This document shows positions 8,210 to 16,478 of a DNA stretch of 37,802 nt, in pieces (the stretch's first letter is position 1; every line of letters starts with the position of its first letter). The position numbers and the translations under genes were made by a program. The DNA comes from JAFAQB01 sp046724555 (GTDB lineage: Archaea; Thermoproteota; Nitrososphaeria; Nitrososphaerales; Nitrososphaeraceae), in contig JBKOWU010000352.1 of the NCBI GenBank assembly GCA_046724555.1, forward strand, positions 1 to 37,802, in the 5' to 3' direction. The notes below the pieces were generated by a model. The model was given only the letters and a program-made list of their open reading frames with translations, did no database searches and was not told where the DNA came from.

Positions 8210-8607
8210 GGAATTGCGAGGCTATGGCTGTATATATGTAGAGCGCTGATCGGATTGGCTAGGCTGCTGACTGACCGTATATTTGTTTGTTATGAATCCA
8301 CCATATATTAGATCCTTTTTGGCAATTCTAAAATCAAGTGCTCAATGTGCAAAAAGTCAAGAAGTATTTTTATCGGTGCAGTCTTTAAATGGTTGCGGAT
8401 AGGCAAAGTCAATCCGAGCGATTTCTATTTTTATATGACCTATTGTCCTGGCACATCCAATATTGTGCTGAAGATCCTGAAGCCTGTGCGTGGACAGTTA
8501 CGTTCTTATAAAATACTCCTCCCAAGTCCTTCTAAGTGGGAGGTATTAGCGGATTAATACTACGTTGGAGAACTACTTTATGCACGGAGGAGGAAGACAT
8601 ACAATAA
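8210..8607. other. Intergenic region with a doubtful 70-codon frame and a hairpin
   Basis: It holds one open frame at 8345-8557 (70 codons, ATG) whose product I do not recognise and which has no ribosome site; I treat it as doubtful. Inside it, arms CCTCCCA (8518-8524) and TGGGAGG (8537-8543) form a perfect 7-bp stem with a 12-base loop, with a TATA-like TTATAAAATA just upstream (about 8505-8514). This could be a promoter with a 5' hairpin for the gene at 8608 rather than coding sequence. Confidence 0.35.
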
Positions 8608-8871
8608 ATGGAAATAGAGATACCCATATCTGACTATGTGACCTATTACGTTTACAAAGGTCATGACGCAGATATACTTGTCAGAGAGATTAAGGATGGA
8701 GTCTTCAAGGTTCTAATACGCGAGTATTATGGAGATGATGATGAATTCAACGAAGACGTATATTTTATACGGAAAGCCACGTTAGATCAGCTCTTCGAAG
8801 AATACGGTATCTTAAAGAAGCCTTCTGGAACAGAGAGGGCACTTGAAGAAACAGGTGAGGTAATTCGATAA
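8608..8871 (+). CDS. Small acidic hypothetical protein
   Basis: 87 residues. An N-terminal beta-rich half (about 1-55) contains an acidic D-D-D-E-F-N-E-D segment at about 46-53, then a helix with F-E-E-Y and a charged tail. Acidic and soluble. The stop TAA directly precedes the ATG in the same frame, fixing the start. A purine-rich GGAGGAGG lies at 8586-8593, about 14 bases before the ATG, farther than a normal ribosome site. No family recognised; function unknown. Confidence 0.6.
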   Translation: MEIEIPISDYVTYYVYKGHDADILVREIKDGVFKVLIREYYGDDDEFNEDVYFIRKATLDQLFEEYGILKKPSGTERALEETGEVIR

Positions 8872-9024
8872 CTAGAGCCAGCATCTGGTATGTTGCTTAT
8901 TATGAAGACATAAAATTATGCTATATACTGTCATGGTAACTGACCAGAGTTTTATTCAACAATATTCAACAACAGTTTCCTATTTCACTCATCCATCCTC
9001 TTATTGATCTCAAACATCTCCAAT

Positions 9025-9933
9025 CTATAGCGACTCCGGTGTGTTATTATCTTTTTTCGATCTGGAATGGTCTGCATAGTCCAGAATTGCTTTTGCTTGT
9101 TTATAATGTACAGCGTCAATCATTTTTCCTTCAAGTTTAACTGCGCCGACTCCTTGTCCTTTTTCCATAGCCTCTTGGAGTGCGTCAACTACTTTTGTTG
9201 CCCAGTTGATCTGACTATGGGTAGGCACAAATACCTTGTGGACAGGTTCGATCTGAGCAGGATGAATTATGCTTTTGCCTGAATATCCTAATCTTTTTGC
9301 AGTGATTGCGTCTCTGATTAGGCCTTCAGTGTCATCCACTTTTTGCCAAATGCCATCAATAGATTCTACGCCGGCTGCGCGAGCATCGACAGGCACTTTA
9401 GCCCGTGCGTACATATATTTTTCCATATCATCATTTTCGATATAATCTAGACCCATGTCGTATAGAAAATCAAATACTCCAAAAACCATAGCGTTGACTC
9501 TTTGAGAAGATATGGCTATAGAATAAGCATTCACTATGCCTCTTGCGCTTTCAATGGACGGTATCAATTTGATGCTCTTCTCGATCATGTTTTTGGTATC
9601 TTCAATTGCAGTGAGTTGAGAATCAATGTTCTTGATTTGAACTTGATCATTGACTTTTGGGACTACGACGCCATCAATTCCATTCCGGATCACCTCCTTA
9701 AGATCCAGCAACCATAAATTAGAATCTAAAGAATTTATTCGTAGGTAAAAGCTTGACTTGTATTGTGTTCTACATGTTAGTGCGTCAGCAATTATTTTTC
9801 TGGCTACATCCTTTTCGTTCAGCGGCACGGAATCTTCTAAATCAAAGCATATGATATCTGCCTGCAGTGTTTTTGCCTTATCTACGAATCGCCTATTGTT
9901 ACCGGGTACAAATATTAGACTTCTGTATAGCAT
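9025..9933 (-). CDS. CitE-like / malyl-CoA lyase family protein (HpcH/HpaI aldolase superfamily)
   Basis: 302 residues. The family cleaves or forms C-C bonds of acyl-CoAs such as citryl-CoA or malyl-CoA with Mg. Seen: L-Y-R-S-L-I-F-V-P-G-N near the N-terminus, D-L-E-D-S-V (about residue 32-37), the P-S-I-E-S-A-R-G segment with the metal Glu (about 125-132), F-G-x-x-D-F metal Asp (about 151-156), and G-Y-x-G-K-x-x-I-H-P-x-Q near 218-228. A GTG lies directly before the ATG at 9933 in frame and could serve as start. It is 31 bases after the MDR reductase in the same direction, so the two are probably one operon. Substrate cannot be settled from sequence; citryl-CoA or malyl-type CoA are candidates. 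Confidence 0.88.
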   Translation of the reverse strand: MLYRSLIFVPGNNRRFVDKAKTLQADIICFDLEDSVPLNEKDVARKIIADALTCRTQYKSSFYLRINSLDSNLWLLDLKEVIRNGIDGVVVPKVNDQVQIKNIDSQLTAIEDTKNMIEKSIKLIPSIESARGIVNAYSIAISSQRVNAMVFGVFDFLYDMGLDYIENDDMEKYMYARAKVPVDARAAGVESIDGIWQKVDDTEGLIRDAITAKRLGYSGKSIIHPAQIEPVHKVFVPTHSQINWATKVVDALQEAMEKGQGVGAVKLEGKMIDAVHYKQAKAILDYADHSRSKKDNNTPESL

Positions 9934-9964
9934 CACGTATTAGACAAGAAGAAGAAAAAACGAT

Positions 9965-11014
9965 TTAGAGTTTCTGAGGAGTTGTAAGAATCTTTCCAAT
10001 TTGCTCAGCTTTAGCCATCATTACATGACCCTTTACCATGTCACTAAAAGGCAATACAGTATGCACCACGGGTTTAATTTTGCCTTTGCTTGTCCAGTAA
10101 ATAACTTGTTCTAGCTCAGCTTTCGTCCCCTGGGTGGAACCAAGTAGATTCGTGCCTTTGAAGAATAGGTACCTCAGATCTATGGTAGAATCATAGCCTG
10201 TAGTTGCTCCTGTCGCAACAAGGGTTCCGCCGTTCTTCAACAGAGCGACCTCCTGAGGAAATGCGGCTTTGCCTATGTGTTCAAATACAACGTCGACACC
10301 TTGCTTCTTTGTAAATTCTCTAACTTTCTTGTGCCAATCAGCCTCCCTGTGATTGACTACAAAATCTGCGCCTATTTCTGTACATTTGTCCATTTTTTCC
10401 TTATTACCCGCTGTAGCAATGACGGTGCAATTGTATAGTTTTGCAATCTGAACTCCGACCATTCCTACCCCACTAGTACCACCCATAATAAGCACTGCTT
10501 GTCCAGGTTTTATACCAGCTCTACCAACTAGCATATGCCATGCGGTCATACCTACCATTGACACTGCGGCAGCATCATCAAAAGTAACATTGTCAGGTAT
10601 TTTAGATACATTGACCTCAGGCAGATGCGTATATTGGCCAAAACCACCCCACAAGGGGCCAGTTTGAAATCCCCAAACAAGTCTGTCTATACAATCAAAT
10701 TCTTTGCCAGAGGTACACGCTTCGCATATCCTACAACTAAGATTGGAATGCGATACAACTCTATCTCCAACTTTGAATTTTGAAATGTCCTCGCCAACTT
10801 CTACCACAGTACCGGCCACGTCACTTCCTGATATATGCGGGGTTGGAACTTTGATAGGTTCTCCCCAGATTGCCCAAAGATCATTATAATTATACGCAGC
10901 TGATTCGATTTTTATCATGACTTCATTGGGCTTCAACTTTGGCATATCTATATCTTCAATATTCACAACTTTTGTAGGATCTTTACTGAATTCACGGAAC
11001 ACGGCGGCTTTCAT
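9965..11014 (-). CDS. MDR-family NAD(P)H-dependent reductase (zinc ADH / enoyl-CoA reductase type)
   Basis: 349 residues, full MDR length. It has the GroES-like N-terminal fold and a Rossmann fold with G-G-T-S-G-V-G at about 181-187 (TTG numbering). Four cysteines C97, C100, C103 and C111 give the structural-zinc lobe, but the catalytic-zinc cysteine is absent: the segment is N-Y-N-D-L-W. This is the pattern of quinone oxidoreductase, crotonyl-CoA or acryloyl-CoA reductases, not of classical alcohol dehydrogenases. The ATG is preferred: a TATA box at 11038-11050 predicts transcription start about 11019, after the upstream in-frame TTG at 11023. Co-transcribed with the CitE-like gene; a role in acyl-CoA metabolism is inferred. 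Confidence 0.88.
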   Translation of the reverse strand: MKAAVFREFSKDPTKVVNIEDIDMPKLKPNEVMIKIESAAYNYNDLWAIWGEPIKVPTPHISGSDVAGTVVEVGEDISKFKVGDRVVSHSNLSCRICEACTSGKEFDCIDRLVWGFQTGPLWGGFGQYTHLPEVNVSKIPDNVTFDDAAAVSMVGMTAWHMLVGRAGIKPGQAVLIMGGTSGVGMVGVQIAKLYNCTVIATAGNKEKMDKCTEIGADFVVNHREADWHKKVREFTKKQGVDVVFEHIGKAAFPQEVALLKNGGTLVATGATTGYDSTIDLRYLFFKGTNLLGSTQGTKAELEQVIYWTSKGKIKPVVHTVLPFSDMVKGHVMMAKAEQIGKILTTPQKL

Positions 11015-11037
11015 AACACTCAAGGAAATGCCAAGAC

Positions 11038-11050
11038 TTAATATATTTAA
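11038..11050 (-). promoter_or_regulatory. TATA box of the MDR reductase / CitE-like operon
   Basis: On the minus strand TTAAATATATTAA is centred about 30 bases before the ATG at 11014 and about 25 bases before the expected transcription start near 11019, giving a nearly leaderless transcript. Confidence 0.5.
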
Positions 11051-11200
11051 CTAGAGCAGCAGCCAAAATACAATATATATCATATCAATTGCTGCTGAAA
11101 TTTGCAATAAAACTTCGTCGAATTATATAAGCAAAACCGAGTATTTTCGCTTGTGAAAAATATTGTATAAATACACCGGAAAAAACAAGTGCTAAGAGCG

Positions 11201-11500
11201 TTAGCGCCTGTTTATTTTAAAATCTTTCTTGGGTTGCTGTAAACTAAGTAAAATCTGTTTTAGCTCTTCATCAGTCAACGATCTGTTTAGTCTTCCCGAC
11301 GAAGCTGCACTTATTAGATAGTTTTCTACAGTTGCTGCCAAATCTGGTTTCACCATTTTAATATTCATTAATCTTTGCCGTGCTGGTGGCTCCAAAAGAA
11401 CCATCAAAGCTCGTTGGCGCATAGCAGCAGCAGCAGCTGCCTCTTCTTCACGCTTCTTTGAATCATCGTCATTTGGCTGATACGGTTGCGATCCGGACAT
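11201..11500 (-). CDS. DNA-binding protein of the PDCD5/TFAR19 family
   Basis: 99 residues with the archaeal PDCD5 layout: a disordered acidic/alanine-rich N-terminus (a run of six alanines encoded by GCx repeats at about 11414-11440), then L-L-E-P-P-A-R-Q-R-L near 35-44 and a three-helix core with A-x-x-V-E-N-Y-L and a T-D-E-E-L-K-Q-I-L-L motif. The family binds DNA and is regularly next to rps19e in archaea, as here, 33 bases downstream of it. The exact cellular role in archaea is not established; association with translation or chromatin is a context guess. Confidence 0.95.
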   Translation of the reverse strand: MSGSQPYQPNDDDSKKREEEAAAAAAMRQRALMVLLEPPARQRLMNIKMVKPDLAATVENYLISAASSGRLNRSLTDEELKQILLSLQQPKKDFKINRR

Positions 11501-11533
11501 GAATGATAACTCACTTTCCTCTTGAGGGTTAAA

Positions 11534-11986
11534 TTATGCGTACCGCTGGAGGCCTGGTGAATTCTTTATAATTTCATCATACAATTCAGTAGCTATACGA
11601 TCGACTTTTTTCATGCCTTCCTCTGATATTAATCTACCTTTCCGTTTATTAACAATGTAGCCTGCTTGCTGTAGCTGCTGTAAAGCCTTTCTGATAATTG
11701 CACCACCTGCGTTCCTGTGATGAGACAAGTTATATCCAATCTGTTTTCTACCACCGTATTCGCTTCTGAGCTCAGAGACGCCGATTGGTCCATGAATGTA
11801 CACCTTCCTAATAAGAGAAGCACATCTCGTATACCACCAGTCTTTGTTTTGAGGAATCCTTTCAGCATGCACGCCAGTCTTAACAAAGGCTGCCCAGTCA
11901 GGAGGCTGAATTTTCTTTTCCTTCTTTATTTGTTCAGTCAACTTTTCAATCAGATCCTCAGCTGGAACATCATATGCTTTTGCCAT
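11534..11986 (-). CDS. rps19e: 30S ribosomal protein S19e
   Basis: 150 residues from the ATG at 11986. A typical archaeal S19e: A-Y-D-V-P-A at the N-terminus, P-P-D-W-A near 30, the D-W-W-Y-T-R-C-A-S-L-x-R-K segment, G-P-I-G-V-x-x-L-R-x-x-Y-G-G and the C-terminal G-R-x-x-S-x-x-G wing. It is a small-subunit head protein needed for 30S maturation. A TTG four codons earlier is in frame, but the ATG gives the conserved N-terminus. The middle gene of Rpp21-S19e-PDCD5. Confidence 0.97.
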   Translation of the reverse strand: MAKAYDVPAEDLIEKLTEQIKKEKKIQPPDWAAFVKTGVHAERIPQNKDWWYTRCASLIRKVYIHGPIGVSELRSEYGGRKQIGYNLSHHRNAGGAIIRKALQQLQQAGYIVNKRKGRLISEEGMKKVDRIATELYDEIIKNSPGLQRYA

Positions 11987-12060
11987 GATTATGAACAATA
12001 ATCATGAAGTAAATCCCTTATAAATTCTTGCCAGCTGTTAGAATCTCTCAATTTAAAGAG

Positions 12061-12387
12061 TTAAAGACGCCATTGCTTTGTCTTTTCTAGGATTTTATGA
12101 TACGTATGACCACATTTGAGGCAGGTAATTCTTATGGAACTTATCCTTGACCTGCCTATTCTTATTCTAGAATTCTTTCCGGGGGTAATAAACTTTTTAC
12201 ATCGTTTGCAATACAGCTGTCTGTATTCATAAGGTAATCTCAACCTTAGCCGCATAGCAATCTTTTTTGCAATGTATGCATGGCGATCAGCCAGGTCGTC
12301 TCTGTTTTGTTTAACCTCTTCTAAAGCACTAGCTAATAGGATCTGGATCCTTTCTGCTGCAATCATCTTTAGCTGATGCTTTTTCAT
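12061..12387 (-). CDS. rnp4: Ribonuclease P protein component 4 (Rpp21/Rpr2 type)
   Basis: 108 residues. Helical N-terminal half with A-E-R-I-x-x-L followed by the zinc ribbon Y-C-K-R-C-K-K near 59-65 and I-T-C-L-K-C-G-H near 87-94, i.e. two C-x2-C pairs. It is a protein subunit of RNase P, which removes the 5' leader of pre-tRNA. First gene of the Rpp21-S19e-PDCD5 operon (74 bases to S19e), a common archaeal order. ATG start. Confidence 0.95.
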   Translation of the reverse strand: MKKHQLKMIAAERIQILLASALEEVKQNRDDLADRHAYIAKKIAMRLRLRLPYEYRQLYCKRCKKFITPGKNSRIRIGRSRISSIRITCLKCGHTYHKILEKTKQWRL

Positions 12388-12522
12388 GCTTCTTTAACAC
12401 GGTCCTGTTCCTGACTATATTTATGTTTGATGTTTTGAAGTATTTAACACTGTTGCGCTAGCGACTAATGATATCATAATTAAGCAGTAACGCTCTTAGT
12501 CTAATGGGAGCATACATACATA

Positions 12523-12915
12523 TTGAATAGTTTTGATGAAGTGGAAGATATAGCAAGAAGATATGTGGAATCAAAACAAAACAATGCATCGGACTCTAAA
12601 ATCTTTGCAGGACAGATTATTGATTATGTCTCATCTTCAGGGTTAAAGTTTCCATTGCAGGACGAGGCAGTCGTTAGCAATGGAACCACAAGCTACGTAT
12701 ACAGGAAAAGCAAGGCATATCCAAATCTATTTAAATTTATATCTGAAGTACTTCACTCTGAAATACCAATTACAGTCAACGATGTAAGGTTCGGGCCCGG
12801 CGAAATTATAGTGGCCAGAGGAGATCAACGTGAGGCAGAAGAGCAGCTAAACTTGAGCCTTAAAGAACTTCAAAAGCTTGTCCATGCCAAGAGGGCTGAG
12901 GCTCTTAGATCATAG
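12523..12915 (+). CDS. Conserved-looking hypothetical protein upstream of Nep1
   Basis: 130 residues from a TTG start; no in-frame ATG is available upstream. An alpha/beta core: helical start (about 3-22), a middle region with P-L-Q-D-E-A, the strand segment around F-G-P-G-E-I-I-V-A-R-G-D (about 86-98), then a charged helix to the end. No membrane span. It lies 87 bases before the Nep1 gene in the same direction and may share its transcript, which hints at RNA or ribosome biology, but I do not recognise the family. Confidence 0.65.
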   Translation: MNSFDEVEDIARRYVESKQNNASDSKIFAGQIIDYVSSSGLKFPLQDEAVVSNGTTSYVYRKSKAYPNLFKFISEVLHSEIPITVNDVRFGPGEIIVARGDQREAEEQLNLSLKELQKLVHAKRAEALRS

Positions 12916-13002
12916 ATCCGCCTACGCATGTCAGTGTCTTTTATCTTAGAACCCAAAGTGGATATAGTATGTTATCTTATGATCTAGAGGTTACCATCAC
13001 AA

Positions 13003-13752
13003 ATGATATCATTGGTTATTGCCGAAGCCGCAATAGAAACTGTCCCTATTCAGATAATTGATCACCCTTCTGTAAGAAATCATGCTAAAAGAATGGGTAG
13101 AAGATCGAACGAAACTCTGCTAGATAGAAGCTATCATCATTCCGCAATGATTCATGCGGATCTGAAATCGGAATGGAAACGAGGAAGACCTGATATTGTA
13201 CATTTTGCCTTAATGGAGGCTTTGTCGACTCCTTTGTTTTTGAGAAGGAGATTAAATGTATATCTACATACAATAAATAACAACCTTATATCTATTGGCG
13301 AGAATCTTCGGATACCAAAGTCGTATTTTCGTTTTGAAGCCCTCATGATAGATCTTTTCAAAAAAAAGGTTATAAAGGCTGATAGTGGGGCCGGCATTTC
13401 GGATGAGGCTAATAATGACTGGAATAAGCATAACACTAATAAAAATATACTTTTGCAGTTGCATGAAGATATGACCTTTTCAAAGGTCATACAGAAGACG
13501 ATACAGCCAGCCACACTAATAGGGCTCTCCACAGCAGGAGTTCAAAAAACCGCTCAATCAATTGTGGAACAGAATCTATCTGCTGAGAATTCAAACTGTG
13601 CATTTGTTATAGGAGGATTTGCGAGGGGTCATTTTTCGAACGATACAACTGCATTTCTCAAAAGGTTATACTCTATAGCAGATTACAGATTGGAAGCGCA
13701 CGTTGTAATCGCAAGAATAATTTATGAATGCGAAAAGATTTTGCATATGTAA
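13003..13752 (+). CDS. nep1: rRNA pseudouridine N1-methyltransferase Nep1 (Emg1), small-subunit biogenesis
   Basis: 249 residues, SPOUT fold. Nep1 methylates a hypermodified pseudouridine in the decoding-site helix 35 of 16S rRNA using SAM. Seen: R-R-x-x-E-T-L-L-D near 33-41, G-R-P-D-I-V-H-F-A-L-M-E-A near 61-73 (the family signature), S-x-P-L near 75-78, the L-N-V-Y-L-H-T strand, and the C-terminal SPOUT knot G-G-F-A-R-G-H-F (about 203-210) and Y-R-L-E-A-H-V-V. ATG start with GAGGT 13 bases before. Faces CtaB tail to tail with only 6 bases between stops. Confidence 0.94.
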   Translation: MISLVIAEAAIETVPIQIIDHPSVRNHAKRMGRRSNETLLDRSYHHSAMIHADLKSEWKRGRPDIVHFALMEALSTPLFLRRRLNVYLHTINNNLISIGENLRIPKSYFRFEALMIDLFKKKVIKADSGAGISDEANNDWNKHNTNKNILLQLHEDMTFSKVIQKTIQPATLIGLSTAGVQKTAQSIVEQNLSAENSNCAFVIGGFARGHFSNDTTAFLKRLYSIADYRLEAHVVIARIIYECEKILHM

Positions 13753-13758
13753 ATATTA

Positions 13759-14646
13759 CTAATGATAGAATGCATCGACCATAAACGCAATAAAAAGGGC
13801 GGTCAGATATGGACTGGAGAATTTGAAAACTGTCCATGCAGCTCTTTCACTAGGTCTTAGGAGCAACCATACAGACAAACATACCATTGCTACTCCAAAC
13901 ACAGCCGCGGTACTTACATAGATCAACCCAAATTGTTTAAGGAAGAACGGAAGAACGCTAAATAACACCATCATCAGAGTTGTTCCAGCAATCACGCGAA
14001 CTGATCTCTCTTCACTAGAAACAACTGGCAGCATCGGAACGCCGGCCTTTTTATAATCTTTTTTCACATGCAAAGACAGACTCCAAATATGAGTCGGAAT
14101 CCACAAGAAGACTAGGCCAGCCATGACTAATCCAAGTTCGATGTGTTGAGTAGTTACTGCCGTGTATCCTATTAGAGCAGGCGCTCCTCCGGAGAATCCG
14201 CCTAAGATAATATTCAACTGGCTCTTCCTCTTCAACCACTTACTGTAAATTATAATATTGTCAAACAATCCCAAGGCCATCAAAATAAAAGCCCATATGT
14301 TCACGAACCACGCAAGTGCGAGAGATATCCCAGCCAATATCAAGCCAAAAATAAGTGCATGTTTTGGTGCTATTCTGCCTGACGGTAGTGGCCTGCCTTT
14401 TGTCCTCTCCATGATTGCATCTATGTCTCGATCGTTGTAGCCTGTCAGTGTATCAGCAGCAGCTGAGCCTGCAGCCACTCCTCCAAGAAGGAGCACCCAA
14501 GTTAGAGGCTGAACGGGTATATGAAATAATAATGATGCTGTAACCGCGGAGCCAAAGGATGTAAAAACCAATAGGTACCAAATTTTTGGTTTTGTGAGTT
14601 CAAAATAGTTTTTGAATCTATTTCCTACTGTTCCCTGGGTGATCAA
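13759..14646 (-). CDS. ctaB: Protohaem IX farnesyltransferase (haem O synthase)
   Basis: 295 residues, UbiA-family prenyltransferase with about nine membrane spans. It transfers a farnesyl group to haem B to give haem O, the precursor of haem A for haem-copper oxidases, and so serves the oxidase whose genes begin at the right edge of the window. Seen: E-L-T-K-P-K near 16-21, the Mg/pyrophosphate motif N71-D72-x-D-x-D with R81-T82-K-G-R85-P86-L, and the second site Y-K-K-A-G-V-P-M-L-P-V-V near 200. TTG start: an upstream ATG in the same frame is cut off by a stop. Confidence 0.95.
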   Translation of the reverse strand: MITQGTVGNRFKNYFELTKPKIWYLLVFTSFGSAVTASLLFHIPVQPLTWVLLLGGVAAGSAAADTLTGYNDRDIDAIMERTKGRPLPSGRIAPKHALIFGLILAGISLALAWFVNIWAFILMALGLFDNIIIYSKWLKRKSQLNIILGGFSGGAPALIGYTAVTTQHIELGLVMAGLVFLWIPTHIWSLSLHVKKDYKKAGVPMLPVVSSEERSVRVIAGTTLMMVLFSVLPFFLKQFGLIYVSTAAVFGVAMVCLSVWLLLRPSERAAWTVFKFSSPYLTALFIAFMVDAFYH

Positions 14647-14715
14647 CTACAATACCATCTCTTTATGATTATTTCATCTATAAAAATACAGACCAACACT
14701 CGATATGATATGCTG

Positions 14716-15180
14716 TTACTTTGATATAGAAGTTGGAAATATTATCTCGCGAGCAGTCTTTCTCATCTCAATAAACGTTTCTGTCTTTTGAACTCCTTCA
14801 ATATGACCAATTTTTTCGGAGATCAAATGATGCATTTCATCAAGAGATCGCGCGTTCATGGTAACGAGGATGTCAAATCTACCAGTTACTTCTGAAACCT
14901 CGCGAACTTCTGGTATCTTAAATAATTCGTTTAGAACATTGTCTCTTAGTTTAGAATCCATATTGATACCTGTCAAGGCTTTAACACTCAATCCAAGCGC
15001 CTCGTCATTAATGACGATTGTAAACTTCTTAATTAGGCCTTTTCTAAGAAGCCGCTTGATTCTACTGTATACAACAGAAGCATTTATACTGATTTTTTTT
15101 GAAAGCTTAGGTACCGATGTGCTCGCATCCTTAGAAAGTTCGCTTAATATTTTTAAATCCAAATCGTCTATTCTTGCCAT
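14716..15180 (-). CDS. Lrp/AsnC-family transcription regulator
   Basis: 154 residues. N-terminal helix-turn-helix (D-D-L-D-L-K-I-L at 5-12, then the recognition helix N-A-S-V-V-Y-S-R-I-K-R-L near 33-44), and a C-terminal RAM/AsnC effector domain (about 66-145) with the strand V-T-G-R-F-D-I-L-V near 98-106. Such proteins form octamers and repress or activate amino-acid and energy genes in response to small ligands. It lies 86 bases from the Asd-like gene in the same direction and 69 bases upstream of CtaB; the target is unknown. Confidence 0.95.
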   Translation of the reverse strand: MARIDDLDLKILSELSKDASTSVPKLSKKISINASVVYSRIKRLLRKGLIKKFTIVINDEALGLSVKALTGINMDSKLRDNVLNELFKIPEVREVSEVTGRFDILVTMNARSLDEMHHLISEKIGHIEGVQKTETFIEMRKTAREIIFPTSISK

Positions 15181-15267
15181 CCATATTACCCATTATACGT
15201 CTAGTTTAGAGGTTAATAAACGTATTAATTTCACAATTAGAACAATTTTTTATCAATAATATCGAAA

Positions 15268-16344
15268 TTAGACTATATTTTTTCGTCTGAGTAATTCCGC
15301 AAGTAGAACGGCACCCTTTGCTGACCCCATCTTTTCGTTATGCGATAATAGAACATATTTGATACCATTCTCAAAAACAGAGTCCTTCCTTAGCCTGCCT
15401 ACCACTGTCGTCATACCGTCATTAATCTCTCTGTCTATACGCGGTTGAGGTCTTGCAGGATCGTCGTGAACGATGATATAGTCCTCTGGGGCTGTCGGTA
15501 GATCTCTGATAGTAATAGATTTCGAAAAATTTAACATTTCATTCTTTACCTCTGCTGGTTCGGCTGCCCCCTCTGTTTGAACAAATACGATTTCAGTATG
15601 ACCATCCAACACGGGAACTCGGGTGCATGTACAGCTTACTTTCATCGCGTTTGGATTAATGAAACTCGTATCCAAATTCCCGAGAATCTTCTTTGTCTCT
15701 ATTTGAACCTTTTCTTCTTCTTTTGGTATGTAAGGTATAATATTGTCCATGATGTCAAGAGCAATGACACCAGGTGATCTGCCAGCTCCTGACAATGCCT
15801 GCATGGAAGTCATGAAAACGTTGTTAATTCCAAATTTGTTCATTATCGGTTTAAGTGTTATAGCCAGGCCGGTAGTTGTACAGTTTGGCAACGGAGCTAT
15901 GAAGCCCTTCCATCCTCTATTCTTCCTCTGAATATCTAGTAGATGAACATGGTCATCATTTATGCCCGGGATCAGAATGGGAACATCATCTTCATACCTG
16001 AAAGCAGCTGCGGTGCTAATCACGGGAACTGACTTGGCAAGCACTGGTTCAATTTCCTTGGCATCGGCAGATTCTACTGCAGTAAAAATTAGGTCGAATT
16101 TGCTAGGATCAATATCTTGCACCCTACTAAGTCTGACATCTTGAATGTATTCTGGAATTTGCTCCTTGTTATGCCACCTAATTATACCTGATTGTGAATC
16201 ATAAAGGGCTTCCGTATACTTTTTGCCAGCCGATCTCTCGGATGAGGCAATCTGGGTCAGTTCAAACCATGGATGTTTGTTCAGAGCTAAAACGAATTCC
16301 TGTCCTACTGCACCGGTAGCACCGATAAGTGCAACTTTCAACAT
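15268..16344 (-). CDS. asd: Aspartate-semialdehyde dehydrogenase family (possibly acyl-CoA reductase paralogue)
   Basis: 358 residues. It reduces beta-aspartyl phosphate to aspartate semialdehyde with NADPH on the way to lysine, threonine and methionine. Seen: G-A-T-G-A-V-G at 8-14, S-S-x-R-S-A-G near 34-40, catalytic C155 in P-L-P-N-C-T-T-T, the ring S-G-A-G near 185-188 and H249 in L-D-G-H-T-E. This is the archaeal/yeast-type Asd. In Sulfolobales the malonyl-CoA/succinyl-CoA reductase of carbon fixation evolved from this family, and thaumarchaea run a related cycle, so that role is a real alternative; sequence alone does not decide. ATG start. Divergent from the cobalamin operon. Confidence 0.9.
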   Translation of the reverse strand: MLKVALIGATGAVGQEFVLALNKHPWFELTQIASSERSAGKKYTEALYDSQSGIIRWHNKEQIPEYIQDVRLSRVQDIDPSKFDLIFTAVESADAKEIEPVLAKSVPVISTAAAFRYEDDVPILIPGINDDHVHLLDIQRKNRGWKGFIAPLPNCTTTGLAITLKPIMNKFGINNVFMTSMQALSGAGRSPGVIALDIMDNIIPYIPKEEEKVQIETKKILGNLDTSFINPNAMKVSCTCTRVPVLDGHTEIVFVQTEGAAEPAEVKNEMLNFSKSITIRDLPTAPEDYIIVHDDPARPQPRIDREINDGMTTVVGRLRKDSVFENGIKYVLLSHNEKMGSAKGAVLLAELLRRKNIV

Positions 16345-16449
16345 TGAATAGCGTTAGTTCCCATGGAATTAATAATCGTTTCAGACCCAGATTCATCGAA
16401 GTGGCTATTATATTTTATCTCGGTCCAATACCCTACAAAACATTCATTC

Positions 16450-16456
16450 TATATAT
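16450..16456 (+). promoter_or_regulatory. TATA box of the cobalamin operon
   Basis: TATATAT is centred about 26 bases before the ATG at 16479, the spacing expected when transcription begins at the start codon. The operon therefore looks leaderless, and no cobalamin riboswitch can fit in the 134-base divergent region. Confidence 0.5.
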
Positions 16457-16478
16457 GCCTACGATGTTACAATGACTA

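Noticed and set aside
8345..8557. 70-codon plus-strand frame
   Set aside because: No recognised family and no ribosome site, and it contains a promoter-like box and a hairpin; kept only as part of the intergenic note.
13152..13532. 126-codon minus-strand frame
   Set aside because: Lies wholly inside Nep1, whose family signature is clear on the other strand.
16345..16478. Cobalamin riboswitch upstream of the cob operon
   Set aside because: The divergent gap is only 134 bases, the TATA box predicts a leaderless transcript, and no B12-box-like element is visible.
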